DNA of 64,000 nucleotides from DASQPA01 sp963757335 (lineage in GTDB: Bacteria; Acidobacteriota; Thermoanaerobaculia; Multivoradales; UBA5704). This document shows positions 36,091 to 44,604 of the stretch, in pieces (positions within the stretch are counted from its first letter, which is position 1; every line of letters starts with the position of its first letter). Both the position numbers and the translations under genes were made by a program. Below the pieces are notes generated by a model. The model ran no database searches and had not been told where the DNA came from. It saw only the letters and a list, made by a program, of their open reading frames with translations. Location of the stretch: NCBI GenBank assembly GCA_963757335.1, contig CAVWRJ010000021.1, forward strand, positions 124,001-188,000. The letters are read 5' to 3'.

Positions 36091-37784
36091 CAGCCATACC
36101 GACCAGCGCACGTACCGCGATCGACAAGCCGACGCCCGCCCCGCCCGGCATTACCTCGGACCGCGAGCTGCCGCGGCGCAACTACCTGAACGCCGCCTAC
36201 GGCCTGCGTTCGTGGCTCCTGACCCGCGACCACAAGCGGATCGCCATCCTCTACCTGATCTCGGTGACCGCCTTCTTCTTCCTGGGCGGCTTCTTTGCCC
36301 TCCTGATCCGCCTGGAGCTCCTCACCCCCGAGGGCGACCTGGTGGGGCCGGACACCTACAACAAGCTGTTCACGATGCACGGCATCGTGATGGTCTTCTT
36401 CTTCCTCATCCCGTCGATCCCGGCGGTGCTCGGCAACTTCCTCGTGCCGCTGATGATCGGGGCCAAGGATTTAGCCTTCCCGCGGCTCAACCTGGGGAGC
36501 TGGTACGTCTACATCCTGGGGGCCTCGTTCACCCTCTGGGCGATCGTCCATGGCGGCGTCGACACCGGCTGGACCTTCTACACGCCGTTCTCGACCACCT
36601 ACTCGAACACCTACGTCATCAGCGCCGCCCTGGGGATCTTCATCACCGGCTTCTCGTCGATCATGACGGGCCTCAATTTCATCGTCACCATTCACCGGCT
36701 GCGGGCGCCCGGCCTCACCTGGTTCCGGCTGCCGCTCTTCATCTGGTCGACCTACGCGACGAGCCTCATCATGGTCCTCGGCACGCCGGTTCTCGCCATC
36801 ACCCTCGCCATGGTGGCGGCGGAGCGGGTGCTCCACCTGGGGATCTTCGATCCCGCCTACGGCGGCGACCCGATCCTCTTCCAGCACCTCTTCTGGTTCT
36901 ACTCGCACCCGGCGGTCTACATCATGATCCTCCCCGCCATGGGGGTGGTGAGCGAGCTCGTCGCCGCCTTCAGCCGGCGCCAGATCGTCGGCTACCGGGT
37001 GGTCGCCTTCGCCAGCGTGGCGATCGCCGTTCTGGGCTTCCTCGTCTGGGGCCACCACATGTTCGTCACCGGCCAGTCGATGTACGCCGCGACGGTCTTC
37101 TCGGTGCTCTCGATGCTCGTCGCCATCCCCTCGGCGGTCAAGGTGTTCAACTGGACGGCGACCCTCTACCAGGGCTCGATCTCCTGGTCGACCCCGATGC
37201 TCTACGCGCTCGGGTTCATCGGCCTCTTCACGATCGGCGGCCTGACCGGGGTGATGGTCGCCACCCTCGGTTTCGACGTCCACGTCCACGACACCTACTT
37301 CATCGTCGCCCACTTCCACTACATCATGGTCGGCGGCGCGATCATGGGGTACATGGGGGGCATGCACTACTGGTGGCCGAAGATCTCCGGCCGGCTCTAT
37401 CCGCAGTTCCTCTCGCGCCTGGCCGCCCTCATGGTCTTCGTCGGCTTCAACCTCACTTTCTTCCCGCAGTTCATCCTCGGCTACCTGGGGATGCCGCGGC
37501 GCTACTGGTCCTATCCCCCGGAGTTCCAGGTGCTGAACGTGCTGTCGACCGCCGGGGCGACGATCCTGGGCGTCGGCTACGTCATCCCCATGTGCTACTT
37601 CGTCTGGTCGATGCGCTACGGCAAGAAGGCGGGGCCCAACCCCTGGGGGGCCGTCGGTCTCGAATGGGAGACCGAATCGCCGCCGCCGACCTCGAACTTC
37701 GACGTGACGCCGATCGTCACCCACGGACCCTACGAGTACGGTCCCCGGACGGCCCTGGGCGCCAAGGAGGCCCCCGTTGTCTAG
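36087..37784 (+). CDS. coxA: Cytochrome c oxidase subunit I, A2-type (YSHPxV)
   Basis: 565 residues from ATG 36087. About 12 membrane helices. Heme and CuB ligands are visible: MHGIVMVFFF (low-spin heme His), FWFYSHPAVYIMILP (CuB His with crosslinked Tyr), WGHHMFVTGQ (two CuB His) and FIVAHFHYIMVGG (heme a and a3 His). Where A1-type oxidases have HPEVY, this protein has YSHPAVY, the A2-family signature in which a Tyr-Ser pair replaces the Glu at the top of the D-channel. It reduces oxygen to water with proton pumping. The coxC start is inside its end, and AAGGAGG precedes that TTG. Confidence 0.96.
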   Translation: MTAIPTSARTAIDKPTPAPPGITSDRELPRRNYLNAAYGLRSWLLTRDHKRIAILYLISVTAFFFLGGFFALLIRLELLTPEGDLVGPDTYNKLFTMHGIVMVFFFLIPSIPAVLGNFLVPLMIGAKDLAFPRLNLGSWYVYILGASFTLWAIVHGGVDTGWTFYTPFSTTYSNTYVISAALGIFITGFSSIMTGLNFIVTIHRLRAPGLTWFRLPLFIWSTYATSLIMVLGTPVLAITLAMVAAERVLHLGIFDPAYGGDPILFQHLFWFYSHPAVYIMILPAMGVVSELVAAFSRRQIVGYRVVAFASVAIAVLGFLVWGHHMFVTGQSMYAATVFSVLSMLVAIPSAVKVFNWTATLYQGSISWSTPMLYALGFIGLFTIGGLTGVMVATLGFDVHVHDTYFIVAHFHYIMVGGAIMGYMGGMHYWWPKISGRLYPQFLSRLAALMVFVGFNLTFFPQFILGYLGMPRRYWSYPPEFQVLNVLSTAGATILGVGYVIPMCYFVWSMRYGKKAGPNPWGAVGLEWETESPPPTSNFDVTPIVTHGPYEYGPRTALGAKEAPVV

Positions 37785-38436
37785 CAGCCACAGCGCTCTC
37801 GAACACCATTTCGACAGCCTGGAGCAGCAGCGCGAGGCGTCGACTTTCGGGATGTGGGTCTTCCTGGTGACGGAGATCATGTTCTTCGGCGGGCTCTTCA
37901 CCGCCTACGTGATCTACCGGTTGCAGTATCCCGTCGCCTTCGCCGCCGCCAGCAACTCGCTCCTCTGGCAGGCCGGCTTCATCAACACGCTCGTCCTCAT
38001 CTGCAGCAGCCTGACGATGGCGATGGCGGTGCGCTCGGCGCAGGTCGACAAGCGAAAGGCGATCGTCGTCTTTCTCCTCCTCACGATCCTTCTGGGCGGG
38101 GTCTTCCTGGGAGTCAAGGCGTTCGAGTACTACAAGGAGTTTCAGGAGCACCACTACCCGAGCGCCAGCTTCCACTTCGAAGGCGCCGACCCCCAGCACG
38201 CCCGGATGTTTTTTTCGATCTACTTCTGTATGACCGGGCTCCACGCCCTCCACATGATCATCGGCATGAGCATCCTGGGGGTGCTCCTCGTGCAGTCGTG
38301 GAAGGGTCGCTTCAGCTCCCAGTACCACAACCCGCTGGAGTGCATGGGGCTCTACTGGCACTTCGTCGACATCGTCTGGATCTTCCTGTTGCCGCTGCTC
38401 TATCTGTTCGGCGCCAACCTGCACCACGGAGGGTGA
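37777..38436 (+). CDS. coxC: Cytochrome c oxidase subunit III
   Basis: 219 residues from TTG 37777, eight bases inside the coxA end and with AAGGAGG just upstream. Five to six hydrophobic segments; EHHYPSASFHFEGADPQHAR and MTGLHALHMIIGM match the subunit III fold, including its conserved His and Glu. The short length (about 220 residues against 260-280 in mitochondria) fits bacterial five-helix forms. It stabilises the oxygen-reducing core. Confidence 0.93.
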   Translation: MSSSHSALEHHFDSLEQQREASTFGMWVFLVTEIMFFGGLFTAYVIYRLQYPVAFAAASNSLLWQAGFINTLVLICSSLTMAMAVRSAQVDKRKAIVVFLLLTILLGGVFLGVKAFEYYKEFQEHHYPSASFHFEGADPQHARMFFSIYFCMTGLHALHMIIGMSILGVLLVQSWKGRFSSQYHNPLECMGLYWHFVDIVWIFLLPLLYLFGANLHHGG

Positions 38437-38445
38437 GGGGGAGTC

Positions 38446-38826
38446 ATGTCCGAGCACGTCGCTTCGCGTAAGACCTACATCCTGGTGTGGGGCGGCCTCA
38501 TGGTCCTCACCGTCCTCACCGTGGGGGTCGCCCGGCTGAACCTCGGGCCGTTCAACGACATCGTGGCCCTCGTGATCGCGGTCACCAAGGCGCTCCTCGT
38601 CATCCTCTTCTTCATGCACGTCAAGGACAGCAGCCGCCTGACCAAGCTGACGGTCGTCGCCGGCTTCTTCTGGCTGACCATCCTGATCGGCATCACCTTG
38701 ACCGACTACCTCTCCCGGCCGGCGGTCGACAAGCTCCGCGCCATCCCGCCCCCCTCCCAACTCCATTTGCTCGGCGAGAGCCGGGGGTCTAGCCCGGCGA
38801 GCCCGAATCCGACGGCGACACCTTAG
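38446..38826 (+). CDS. coxD: Cytochrome c oxidase subunit IV (CoxD/CyoD-like)
   Basis: 126 residues with three membrane helices (YILVWGGLMVLTVLTVGVA, then LVIAVTKALLVILFFMHV, then FFWLTILIGITLTDYLS). The central KALLVILFFMHVKDSSRLT matches the bacterial subunit IV family. GGGGGAGTC before ATG 38446 supports the start. It is the last gene of the act/cox operon. Confidence 0.9.
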   Translation: MSEHVASRKTYILVWGGLMVLTVLTVGVARLNLGPFNDIVALVIAVTKALLVILFFMHVKDSSRLTKLTVVAGFFWLTILIGITLTDYLSRPAVDKLRAIPPPSQLHLLGESRGSSPASPNPTATP

Positions 38827-38915
38827 GGCAAACCCAACGCCAAACGGTGGTACCGCGGTTTGCGGCCGGAGCCCACGTTAGGGTGAACGAGGCAATGCCT
38901 CTACAATGGAGAGCC

Positions 38916-39131
38916 ATGGAGACACTGCGCACGAAGAGGGTGCCTGGCCGCCGGGAAGGGGACGACATCCTGCGGGACATCGACATCCTCCAGCGGACCG
39001 TCAACGAGCTGCGGGGTTGCGGTCTCATTCCGCGGGGAATCTACCGCTTCCATACCCACGAAGAGGCCGACGAATGGATGATGCGCCAGATCGCGGCGAA
39101 TCACGCGCGCCACAGCTCCAGGACGTCTTAG
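38916..39131 (+). CDS. Small protein preceding a nucleotidyltransferase (putative antitoxin)
   Basis: 71 residues from ATG 38916 (an in-frame GTG further upstream is possible). A charged helix (GDDILRDIDILQRTVNELRG) is followed by a GIYRFHTHEEADEWMMRQIA block. It overlaps the following nucleotidyltransferase by 58 bp, and the pair is arranged like a toxin-antitoxin module. No DNA-binding fold is obvious. It was probably acquired with its neighbour, since it sits just after an operon end. Confidence 0.6.
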   Translation: METLRTKRVPGRREGDDILRDIDILQRTVNELRGCGLIPRGIYRFHTHEEADEWMMRQIAANHARHSSRTS

Positions 39132-39577
39132 ACCTCTGCGCAGCTCTGAACCGGGAAGGTGCCCGGTACGTGCTCATCGGCGGCTTCGCCGTGATCCTCC
39201 ATGGATTTATCCGCAGCACCAAGGATGTGGATCTGCTGGTCGATCCTTCAGAAGAGAACATCCGTGCCGTCAAGCGGGCAATGGCCACCCTGCCGGACAA
39301 CGCAGCCTCACTCCTCTCTGACGACGAAGTTCTTCAATATCAAGTCGTTCGCGTCGCCGACGAGATCGTGGTCGACCTCTTGGCCTCCGCTTGCGGAGTC
39401 ACCTACCCCGAAGCCGCAGTATCCAGCATCGAGATCTTCAAGGTGCACGATGTCGAAATCCCGGTAGCCAGCAAGCAGATCCTGATTCGAATGAAGAATA
39501 CGATTCGCGAGAGCGATGTCTTGGACGTACGGTTTCTCCACTTGCGGATCGATGAGGAAAAGAAGCGGCGCACTTGA
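39074..39577 (+). CDS. Nucleotidyltransferase-fold protein (MNT/AbiEii-like)
   Basis: 167 residues from ATG 39074. The N-terminal NTase motif is clear: VLIGGFAVILHGF followed by RSTKDVDLLVD (GG...DxD). The acidic pair would bind Mg-nucleotide. The C-terminal half (ASKQILIRMKNTIRESDVLD) is helical. Such proteins transfer a nucleotide to protein or RNA; several families act as toxins or antitoxins. Paired with the 71-residue protein, it is probably a toxin-antitoxin or defence module. Confidence 0.75.
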   Translation: MDDAPDRGESRAPQLQDVLDLCAALNREGARYVLIGGFAVILHGFIRSTKDVDLLVDPSEENIRAVKRAMATLPDNAASLLSDDEVLQYQVVRVADEIVVDLLASACGVTYPEAAVSSIEIFKVHDVEIPVASKQILIRMKNTIRESDVLDVRFLHLRIDEEKKRRT

Positions 39578-39633
39578 GTCCCCTGCCATGAGCGGAAAGC
39601 CAATGGCGCCTCCGCGCACCTATCAGAATCTGT

Positions 39634-40152
39634 TCAGGTGAAGAGCGCTGCGACCTCCGTCACCGGCAGGAACAACCGGCGGCTGCCAGCCGAGAGCTTG
39701 AGAAAGCGGTACCGTGTATAGAACCGCTCGGCGGCGGCATCCTTGGCATCCACCACCAGCGCGAACGTCGCAATCTCGCTCTTGAGCACTCGTGTGCAGG
39801 CGTCGAGGAGGAGCAGCTCGCCCAGCCGTTTCCCACGGAACCGAGAATCGGTCGCCAACCGGCCCATGAGCGTGGCTGGCACGATCGGATACCGAGGCAA
39901 GCGCTTGACGATCGAGGGCGGCAGGTCGGTGAGAGCGATGCTCAGGGCTGAAAGTGTGTAGTAGCCAAGGACTTGGGCGGGCTCGGCAGCTCGAGTCAGG
40001 ACGAAGCAGGATGCCACTCGCCGCCGGCTGTCCTGGCCGGCCTGCGCCCTCAAATAGCGATCGAGCGGCTCCACTCCCGAGGTGAAAGCAGCCCGGTCGT
40101 GATGAGCGTTAAGTGGATCGATCCGATACGGCGGGCTCTCGTTCGCGGTCAC
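39634..40152 (-). CDS. GNAT acetyltransferase toxin, TacT-like
   Basis: 172 residues from GTG 40152, overlapping the antitoxin stop by 44 bp. GNAT features: VLGYYTLSALSIAL (beta4), ATLMGRLATDSRFRGKRLGELLLLDA (acetyl-CoA loop RFRGKRLG) and DAKDAAAERFYTRYRFLKL near the end. Proteins of this shape paired with DUF1778 antitoxins acetylate the amino group of charged tRNA and block translation. A TacT role is inferred from pairing and fold. Confidence 0.8.
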   Translation of the reverse strand: MTANESPPYRIDPLNAHHDRAAFTSGVEPLDRYLRAQAGQDSRRRVASCFVLTRAAEPAQVLGYYTLSALSIALTDLPPSIVKRLPRYPIVPATLMGRLATDSRFRGKRLGELLLLDACTRVLKSEIATFALVVDAKDAAAERFYTRYRFLKLSAGSRRLFLPVTEVAALFT

Positions 40153-40459
40153 TCCCGCCCCCGACCATCTTCCTGTACCGCTCTGCGGCAGCCCGCAGCT
40201 CTGGGACCGGCTCGCGCGGATGGAGCAGCGCTTCGGCAAACGCGCGGCTGTCCACCGGCGTCAACCGGAGCGCCTCCATCTCGGCAATGGTTTTGACCGC
40301 CGACTCGTGCACGCTCGCGATCACGAAATCCGTGAGCGTTCGCCCCTGCAACTCAGCCGCACGCTGGAAAAGCGCCTTCTGCTCGCTGGAGATGCGCGCC
40401 TCCAGCCGTTCGCTGCGCGAGCTTGCCGGGATTTTCTTCGATGCCGTGCGACCCAACAT
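40109..40459 (-). CDS. DUF1778/TacA-like ribbon-helix-helix antitoxin
   Basis: 116 residues from ATG 40459. The N-terminus SERLEARISSEQKALFQRAA is the DUF1778 ribbon-helix-helix, followed by GRTLTDFVIASVHESA. The C-terminal part (PVDSRAFAEALLHPREPVPE) is the toxin-neutralising segment seen in TacA-like antitoxins. It overlaps the GNAT toxin gene. It binds its own operator and blocks the toxin. Confidence 0.8.
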   Translation of the reverse strand: MLGRTASKKIPASSRSERLEARISSEQKALFQRAAELQGRTLTDFVIASVHESAVKTIAEMEALRLTPVDSRAFAEALLHPREPVPELRAAAERYRKMVGGGSDREREPAVSDRST

Positions 40460-40529
40460 GCATTGAAGTGTACGGCAGGTGGGCGGACACTGCAAGCGGC
40501 GCCCCGCTCCTCCTTTGGGGCTCGGCGGG

Positions 40530-40749
40530 GATGGCCGTCACTCTGGGCTTCCTGGTGGCCGCCTTCTCGACCGCCGCGGTAAGAACCGGAGGGAAAATCG
40601 CCCTTTCGGGTACGGCAGGGATCGTGGCGCTCGTCGCCGTGGAGGCGATCGTCCGCTCGCCTCTCGCCCTCGCCACCCTGCTCGAAGCCGCCGGGCCCGC
40701 GGCCGAAGAGCAGGTCGGGCGCATTCGCGTCCGCCATCAGCAGACGTAA
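40530..40749 (+). CDS. Possible small membrane protein
   Basis: A 72-residue frame from ATG 40530 (MAVTLGFLVAAFSTAAVR) with two hydrophobic stretches and a Glu-rich C-terminus. Third codon positions are mostly G or C, as in real genes here, but no ribosome-binding site or family match is visible. An earlier in-frame ATG exists. The opposite strand is also open. Confidence 0.25.
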
Positions 40750-40842
40750 GTAGGCACACCTGGAGACGGGAGCGGGCATACTGGCGTCGCTCCCGTCCCT
40801 CTCCGCCTTTCTGGCGTCTATACGGGGGTAGCCGCCGCCCGG

Positions 40843-41150
40843 CAGACGACGACCGCGAGCACAGGGGGAGTGGTTGCCCCTCGGCTGGCGACGACCCCGG
40901 GCATAGGGGGAGTCGCTGCCCCTCGGCTGGCGATGACCGCGAGCTTAGGGGGAGTGGCTGCCCTTCGGCTGGCGACGACCGCCGGTAAAGGGGGAGTCAC
41001 CGCCCCTCGGATGGCGACGACCGCCAGCAAAGGGGCAGTCGCTGCCCCTCGGACGGCGACGACCGCGAGCACAGGGGGAGTGGTTGCCCCTCAGCTGGCG
41101 ACGATCGCGAGTACTGGGGGAGTCGCTGCCCCTCGGAGTGCGATGAGGGA
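40843..41150. repeat. 42-bp tandem repeat, seven copies
   Basis: Seven units of 42 bp, marked by GGGGGAGT at 40864, 40906, 40948, 40990 (and GGGGCAGT at 41032), 41074 and 41116. Units differ by a few bases each. 42 is a multiple of three, so several frames on both strands stay open and predict 14-residue repeats (for example GGVAAPRLATTAS). No start with a ribosome site supports a protein. AGGGG and CCCCT arms within each unit can pair. It lies between the TacAT-like pair and the Uma2 gene. Confidence 0.9.
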
Positions 41151-41267
41151 GTTCCCGGAGGCAATGGCGTCCCCCTGGACCCGAACGGCGGCCGCTCTGG
41201 CGCGGGATGGACCGGGGCGCAACCGCATCGTCTCACCCGGAGGCGGTGCACCGGCCGAGTTGCGAGC

Positions 41268-41849
41268 TTACGACGTCTCCGGGAACCGCACCTTGGCGTA
41301 GATCTCCGCCAGCGTCAGCCGGCAGTCGATCGACTCCAGCACCACCGAGTCGGCGAGAGAATCGGTCTCCGCCAACAGCCAGCGGCCATCCTTCTGCCGT
41401 ACGTAGTGCTCGACGTGATGCCGATCCTGGGCGACCAGCAGGTACTCCGTGAACGAGGGGATCGAGCGGTACTGCTCGAACTTCTCCCCGCGGTCGTAGT
41501 TCTTCGTGGACTCTGAAAGGACCTCGACGATGACTCGTGGGTTCAAGAGGATGTCCTGCTGCTCCGTACCCAGCTCGATACGTCCGCCGACGACCGAAAC
41601 GTCGGGGTACGTGAATCGGCCCGACTTCTGGATTTTCACTCGGAGGTCGGAAGCGTATGCCGTGCACTCGCGGTCCTTGAGTTGACTGCCGAGCGCTGCC
41701 ACGATGTTGGTGACGATCAAGACGTGAACGGGACTGGCTCCCGCCATCGCCACCATCGTGCCGTCGACGAGCTCGTGCTTCACCTCGGAGCGGCGCTCGA
41801 TCTCCAGGTACTCGGCTTCGGTGAGCTTAAGCCGCGGCTGCGAGGACAT
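41268..41849 (-). CDS. Uma2-family (PD-(D/E)xK) protein
   Basis: 193 residues of the Uma2/DUF820 family. The N-terminus LTEAEYLEIERRSEVKHELVDGTM and the core YPDVSVVGGRIELG then NPRVIVEVLSESTKNYDRGEKFEQY carry the PD...ExK-like catalytic residues. The family has a restriction-nuclease fold; functions are largely unknown and often linked to transposons or defence. It is a single gene next to the 42-bp repeats. Confidence 0.85.
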   Translation of the reverse strand: MSSQPRLKLTEAEYLEIERRSEVKHELVDGTMVAMAGASPVHVLIVTNIVAALGSQLKDRECTAYASDLRVKIQKSGRFTYPDVSVVGGRIELGTEQQDILLNPRVIVEVLSESTKNYDRGEKFEQYRSIPSFTEYLLVAQDRHHVEHYVRQKDGRWLLAETDSLADSVVLESIDCRLTLAEIYAKVRFPETS

Positions 41850-41885
41850 GGAGGAAAGCCTACCACGCGGGCCGGGTACCGCTTT

Positions 41886-42608
41886 TTACCCCTTCTCCAT
41901 CGGGATGTCTTTTCGGGTCCGGCGCGAGGTGCGCGCTGCCCGCGGCAGGGTGGGGGAGGAGAGGTGAGCCGCAAGGACCGGGGCCGGGACGGCGCCCGCG
42001 ACGGGGACCGACTCGATACCGAGGCGGAAGCGCCCGGGGGAGACCGGCAGGCGGTAGACGACCCGCCCGGCGGTCGAGAAGCCCAGGCCGGGCCGCTCCA
42101 TCCGCACGTCCAGGGCGACCTCCCGGCCGGGCTCCAGGTCGGCGGCGGTCTCGATCGCGAGCCCCTCGGGGCTGATCGAGCGCAGGTCGAACTCCTCTTC
42201 CCGCTCGATCTCCGCCCGCGTTCCCGGCGGCGGCAGGAAACGGTCGCAGGTCCGGCCGCCGAGCTGGGGCTCGGTGTGCTCGGCGAGGAAGCGGGACATC
42301 TCCTGGCCCTGCTCGGCGAGCACACCGAGGAACTCGAGGCCGATCTCGTAGACCGGCGGCGTCGAGGTTTCGCCCCGCGCCGCGCGGAGGGTGCTCCTCG
42401 CGACCGTGGCCCCGAGCTCCAACCGCCGGGGGCCCTGGCGGAGGAGGACCCGGTAGGTCTCCCCCATGGCCAGCCGGCTCTCCGTGGCGACCGCCGCGCC
42501 GGTCAGGCTCAAGTTCAAGACCTCCGCCTCCGTCTTCACCCGGAGGCGGCCGCGCACCCCCGCCACCTGCCGCCGGGGATGGGTCCGCCGTTCGGTTTTC
42601 TCGTCCAT
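41886..42608 (-). CDS. PilZ-domain protein (c-di-GMP binding)
   Basis: 240 residues from ATG 42608. The N-terminal PilZ domain has RRTHPRRQ (RxxxR motif) and NLSLTGAAV (N/DxSxxG motif), the two c-di-GMP contacts. The C-terminal half (FDLRSISPEGLAIETAADLE then GRVVYRLPV) looks like a second, degenerate PilZ domain. Such proteins regulate motility, secretion or polysaccharide synthesis at the membrane; the partner is not seen. No strong ribosome site. Confidence 0.8.
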   Translation of the reverse strand: MDEKTERRTHPRRQVAGVRGRLRVKTEAEVLNLSLTGAAVATESRLAMGETYRVLLRQGPRRLELGATVARSTLRAARGETSTPPVYEIGLEFLGVLAEQGQEMSRFLAEHTEPQLGGRTCDRFLPPPGTRAEIEREEEFDLRSISPEGLAIETAADLEPGREVALDVRMERPGLGFSTAGRVVYRLPVSPGRFRLGIESVPVAGAVPAPVLAAHLSSPTLPRAARTSRRTRKDIPMEKG

Positions 42609-42760
42609 ACCCAGGGGAGGATGCAAACCCCGCACCTACCCTTCAGGTGCGACCGGCGGTACTGGCTCCGTTGGCTTCCGAGGACCAGCGACTGGCTGCG
42701 CGAAGCGCCCGAAGGAGCGGCCCGCAGGAATCGACGGAGCCAGGACCGGCCGGCGAAGCC

Positions 42761-43543
42761 CTACCGTCCGGCGGCTGCAGGCGCGCCGAATTCCAGCTGC
42801 CGGGGAGCGATCGAGCCGTTCAGCGTGGGGCGGTAGGTGAGCGTCTCCGTGGCGCGGAATTTCGGGAACTGCTTCTCCGTCTCGATCTTCCGCAGGAGGA
42901 AGCTCGCCTTGTCGGTCCAGAGGGTCATGGGAGCGCCGGGAGCTCCGGCACGACCGCCGAACCTCCCCTGGATGCGGAAGCAGTCGACGCCGCCCTCCGT
43001 GGCGTCTTCGAGCCTCGCCGGCTCGTCCAGCTCGGTCAGGCGGCGGCCGTTCACCCGGTCCGGCAGCAGGAGGCTGGGGACGGCGTGCGCCGAAGTGCCC
43101 GAGATTCCCGTGGCCCCCGCCAGGGCCAGGTCGAGAGACGCGGCCTTCTTCTCCTCGGGCTCGGCGGTCCACCAGACCCGGACGGCCCCCCCCTGCTCCC
43201 AGACGATCATCCGGTCCTCCTCCTGCTCCCCGCGCACCGTGCGGAACTCGAAGCGGAAGCGGTCCGGCCGGACGAAGGCGGTCGCGAACGGCTTGACGAC
43301 CGTGCGCTCGCCCCTGGCCTCGTAGAACACGGTCGTCACCTCGCCCTCGTCCTGATAGGAGCTCGCCCCGCGGTAGGTCTCCGCCATCCGGGAGAGGACC
43401 TGGCCGGCGTTCAAGCCGTCTTTGGGGGCGGTGGAAGCGCTGGCGGCGGCTCCGGCGGTGGCCCCGACCGTCGCGAGAAGGCCGCAGAGGAGGAAGGAGC
43501 GGAGGGTGGGGGAGCGGCGGGGAGCTGTCCGGTTCGTGTCCAT
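42761..43543 (-). CDS. Exported LolA/DUF2092-like protein
   Basis: 260 residues. ATG 43543 is preceded by GGAGA and opens a signal peptide (RSFLLCGLLATVGATAGA). The mature part alternates short beta strands (GEVTTVFYEARGERTVVKPF, MIVWEQGGAVRVWW and TLWTDKASFLLRKIETE), the pattern of LolA/LolB-like or DUF2092 periplasmic proteins that bind lipid or hydrophobic ligands. The exact role is unknown. Confidence 0.65.
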   Translation of the reverse strand: MDTNRTAPRRSPTLRSFLLCGLLATVGATAGAAASASTAPKDGLNAGQVLSRMAETYRGASSYQDEGEVTTVFYEARGERTVVKPFATAFVRPDRFRFEFRTVRGEQEEDRMIVWEQGGAVRVWWTAEPEEKKAASLDLALAGATGISGTSAHAVPSLLLPDRVNGRRLTELDEPARLEDATEGGVDCFRIQGRFGGRAGAPGAPMTLWTDKASFLLRKIETEKQFPKFRATETLTYRPTLNGSIAPRQLEFGAPAAAGR

Positions 43544-43646
43544 CAGAAGTCTCCTTACCAGAGCTGGGTCCGTTCTTGACTTCTTACGAACAGGCGAGGC
43601 GTCTGTCACAGAATCGCAGGGCCGCCCGCTCAAGCCACCCCGCCAC

Positions 43647-43676
43647 TTGACACCCCCTTGCCCGTTCCGCTAGAAA
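43647..43676 (+). promoter_or_regulatory. Sigma70-type promoter of the Rieske operon
   Basis: TTGACA at 43647 and TAGAAA at 43671 with an 18-base spacer. The predicted start is about 45 bases upstream of ATG 43730. TTGACA is a perfect -35 match and TAGAAA is a fair -10. No other promoter was searched as carefully. Confidence 0.55.
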
Positions 43677-43729
43677 GGGTCCCGCTAAACACAGACCCAG
43701 CAGTGACTGCACCCTCGAAAGGGGTCTCG

Positions 43730-44536
43730 ATGGCTGAGGAAACAAAGGACAGTCCCGCACCTGGAACTCCGGCCACCGCGCCAGGGGCTCCAGAGCGAGC
43801 CGATACTCCCGCCGCTCCCGTCGCCCCGGCGATCGCCGGCGGCACCAACGCGCCGCAACCCAGTACCCCCGCGGCGCCGCCGGCCAAGGTTCCGGCCGCC
43901 CCGGCGGCAGTCGCCGCGGCCGCCGCCGCGACCGGGACGTCCGCCGCCGCCACCCCGGCGGCCAGGCCGGCGCCCCCGGTCGGGGCCGCGAAGCCCGCCA
44001 TCCCGGCCGCCCGCCCCGCGGCTCCGACTGCCGCAGCGGGAGCCGACGGCGTCAGCCGGCGCGGCTTCTTCTCCTGGGCGGCGGTCGCCTGGGTCGGCTT
44101 CACGGTCGCCATCGGCGGCTGCGTGACGACCATGGGACGCTTCATGTTCCCCAACGTGCTCTTCGAGCCGCCCACGATGTTCAAGGCCAACAAGCCCGAG
44201 GACTACCCGGTCGGCGTCGTCGACACCCGCCTGGTTGACGAGCACGGGGTCTGGATCGTCCACGACGGCGGCAAGATCTTCGCCCTCATCGCCATCTGCA
44301 CCCACCTCGGCTGTCCGCCGGCCTGGCTCGCGGCGCAGAACAAGTTCAAGTGCCCCTGCCACGGCAGCGGCTACGACAAGCTCGGCGTCAACTTCGAAGG
44401 GCCCACCCCGCGGCCGCTCGAGCGGGCGAAGATCTTCGTCAGCCCCGACGACGGCCGCATCGTCGTCGACAAGGGACAGAAGTTCCAGTGGGAGCTGGGC
44501 CAGTGGGACGACCCCAACTCCTTCATTCCCGGCTGA
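43730..44536 (+). CDS. Rieske [2Fe-2S] protein with long Ala/Pro N-terminal extension
   Basis: 268 residues. Residues of about 10-105 are almost pure Ala/Pro/Thr/Val. A Tat-like anchor (SRRGFFSWAAVAWVGFTVAI) follows, then the Rieske domain: CTHLGC at about residue 190 and CPCHGSGYD at about 208, giving the two Cys and two His cluster ligands. Electrons from quinol pass through this centre to the cytochrome of the complex. GAAAGGGG precedes ATG 43730. The anchor after a long linker is unusual. Confidence 0.92.
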   Translation: MAEETKDSPAPGTPATAPGAPERADTPAAPVAPAIAGGTNAPQPSTPAAPPAKVPAAPAAVAAAAAATGTSAAATPAARPAPPVGAAKPAIPAARPAAPTAAAGADGVSRRGFFSWAAVAWVGFTVAIGGCVTTMGRFMFPNVLFEPPTMFKANKPEDYPVGVVDTRLVDEHGVWIVHDGGKIFALIAICTHLGCPPAWLAAQNKFKCPCHGSGYDKLGVNFEGPTPRPLERAKIFVSPDDGRIVVDKGQKFQWELGQWDDPNSFIPG

Positions 44537-44604
44537 TCCCTAGACGATTGATCCCGACGACTGATCCGACGATTGATCCGATAGATTCCAAATAAAGAGG
44601 TCTC

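Noticed and set aside
40843..41150. CRISPR-like array or repeat protein gene
   Set aside because: No spacers between units, and open frames exist on both strands without a supported start.
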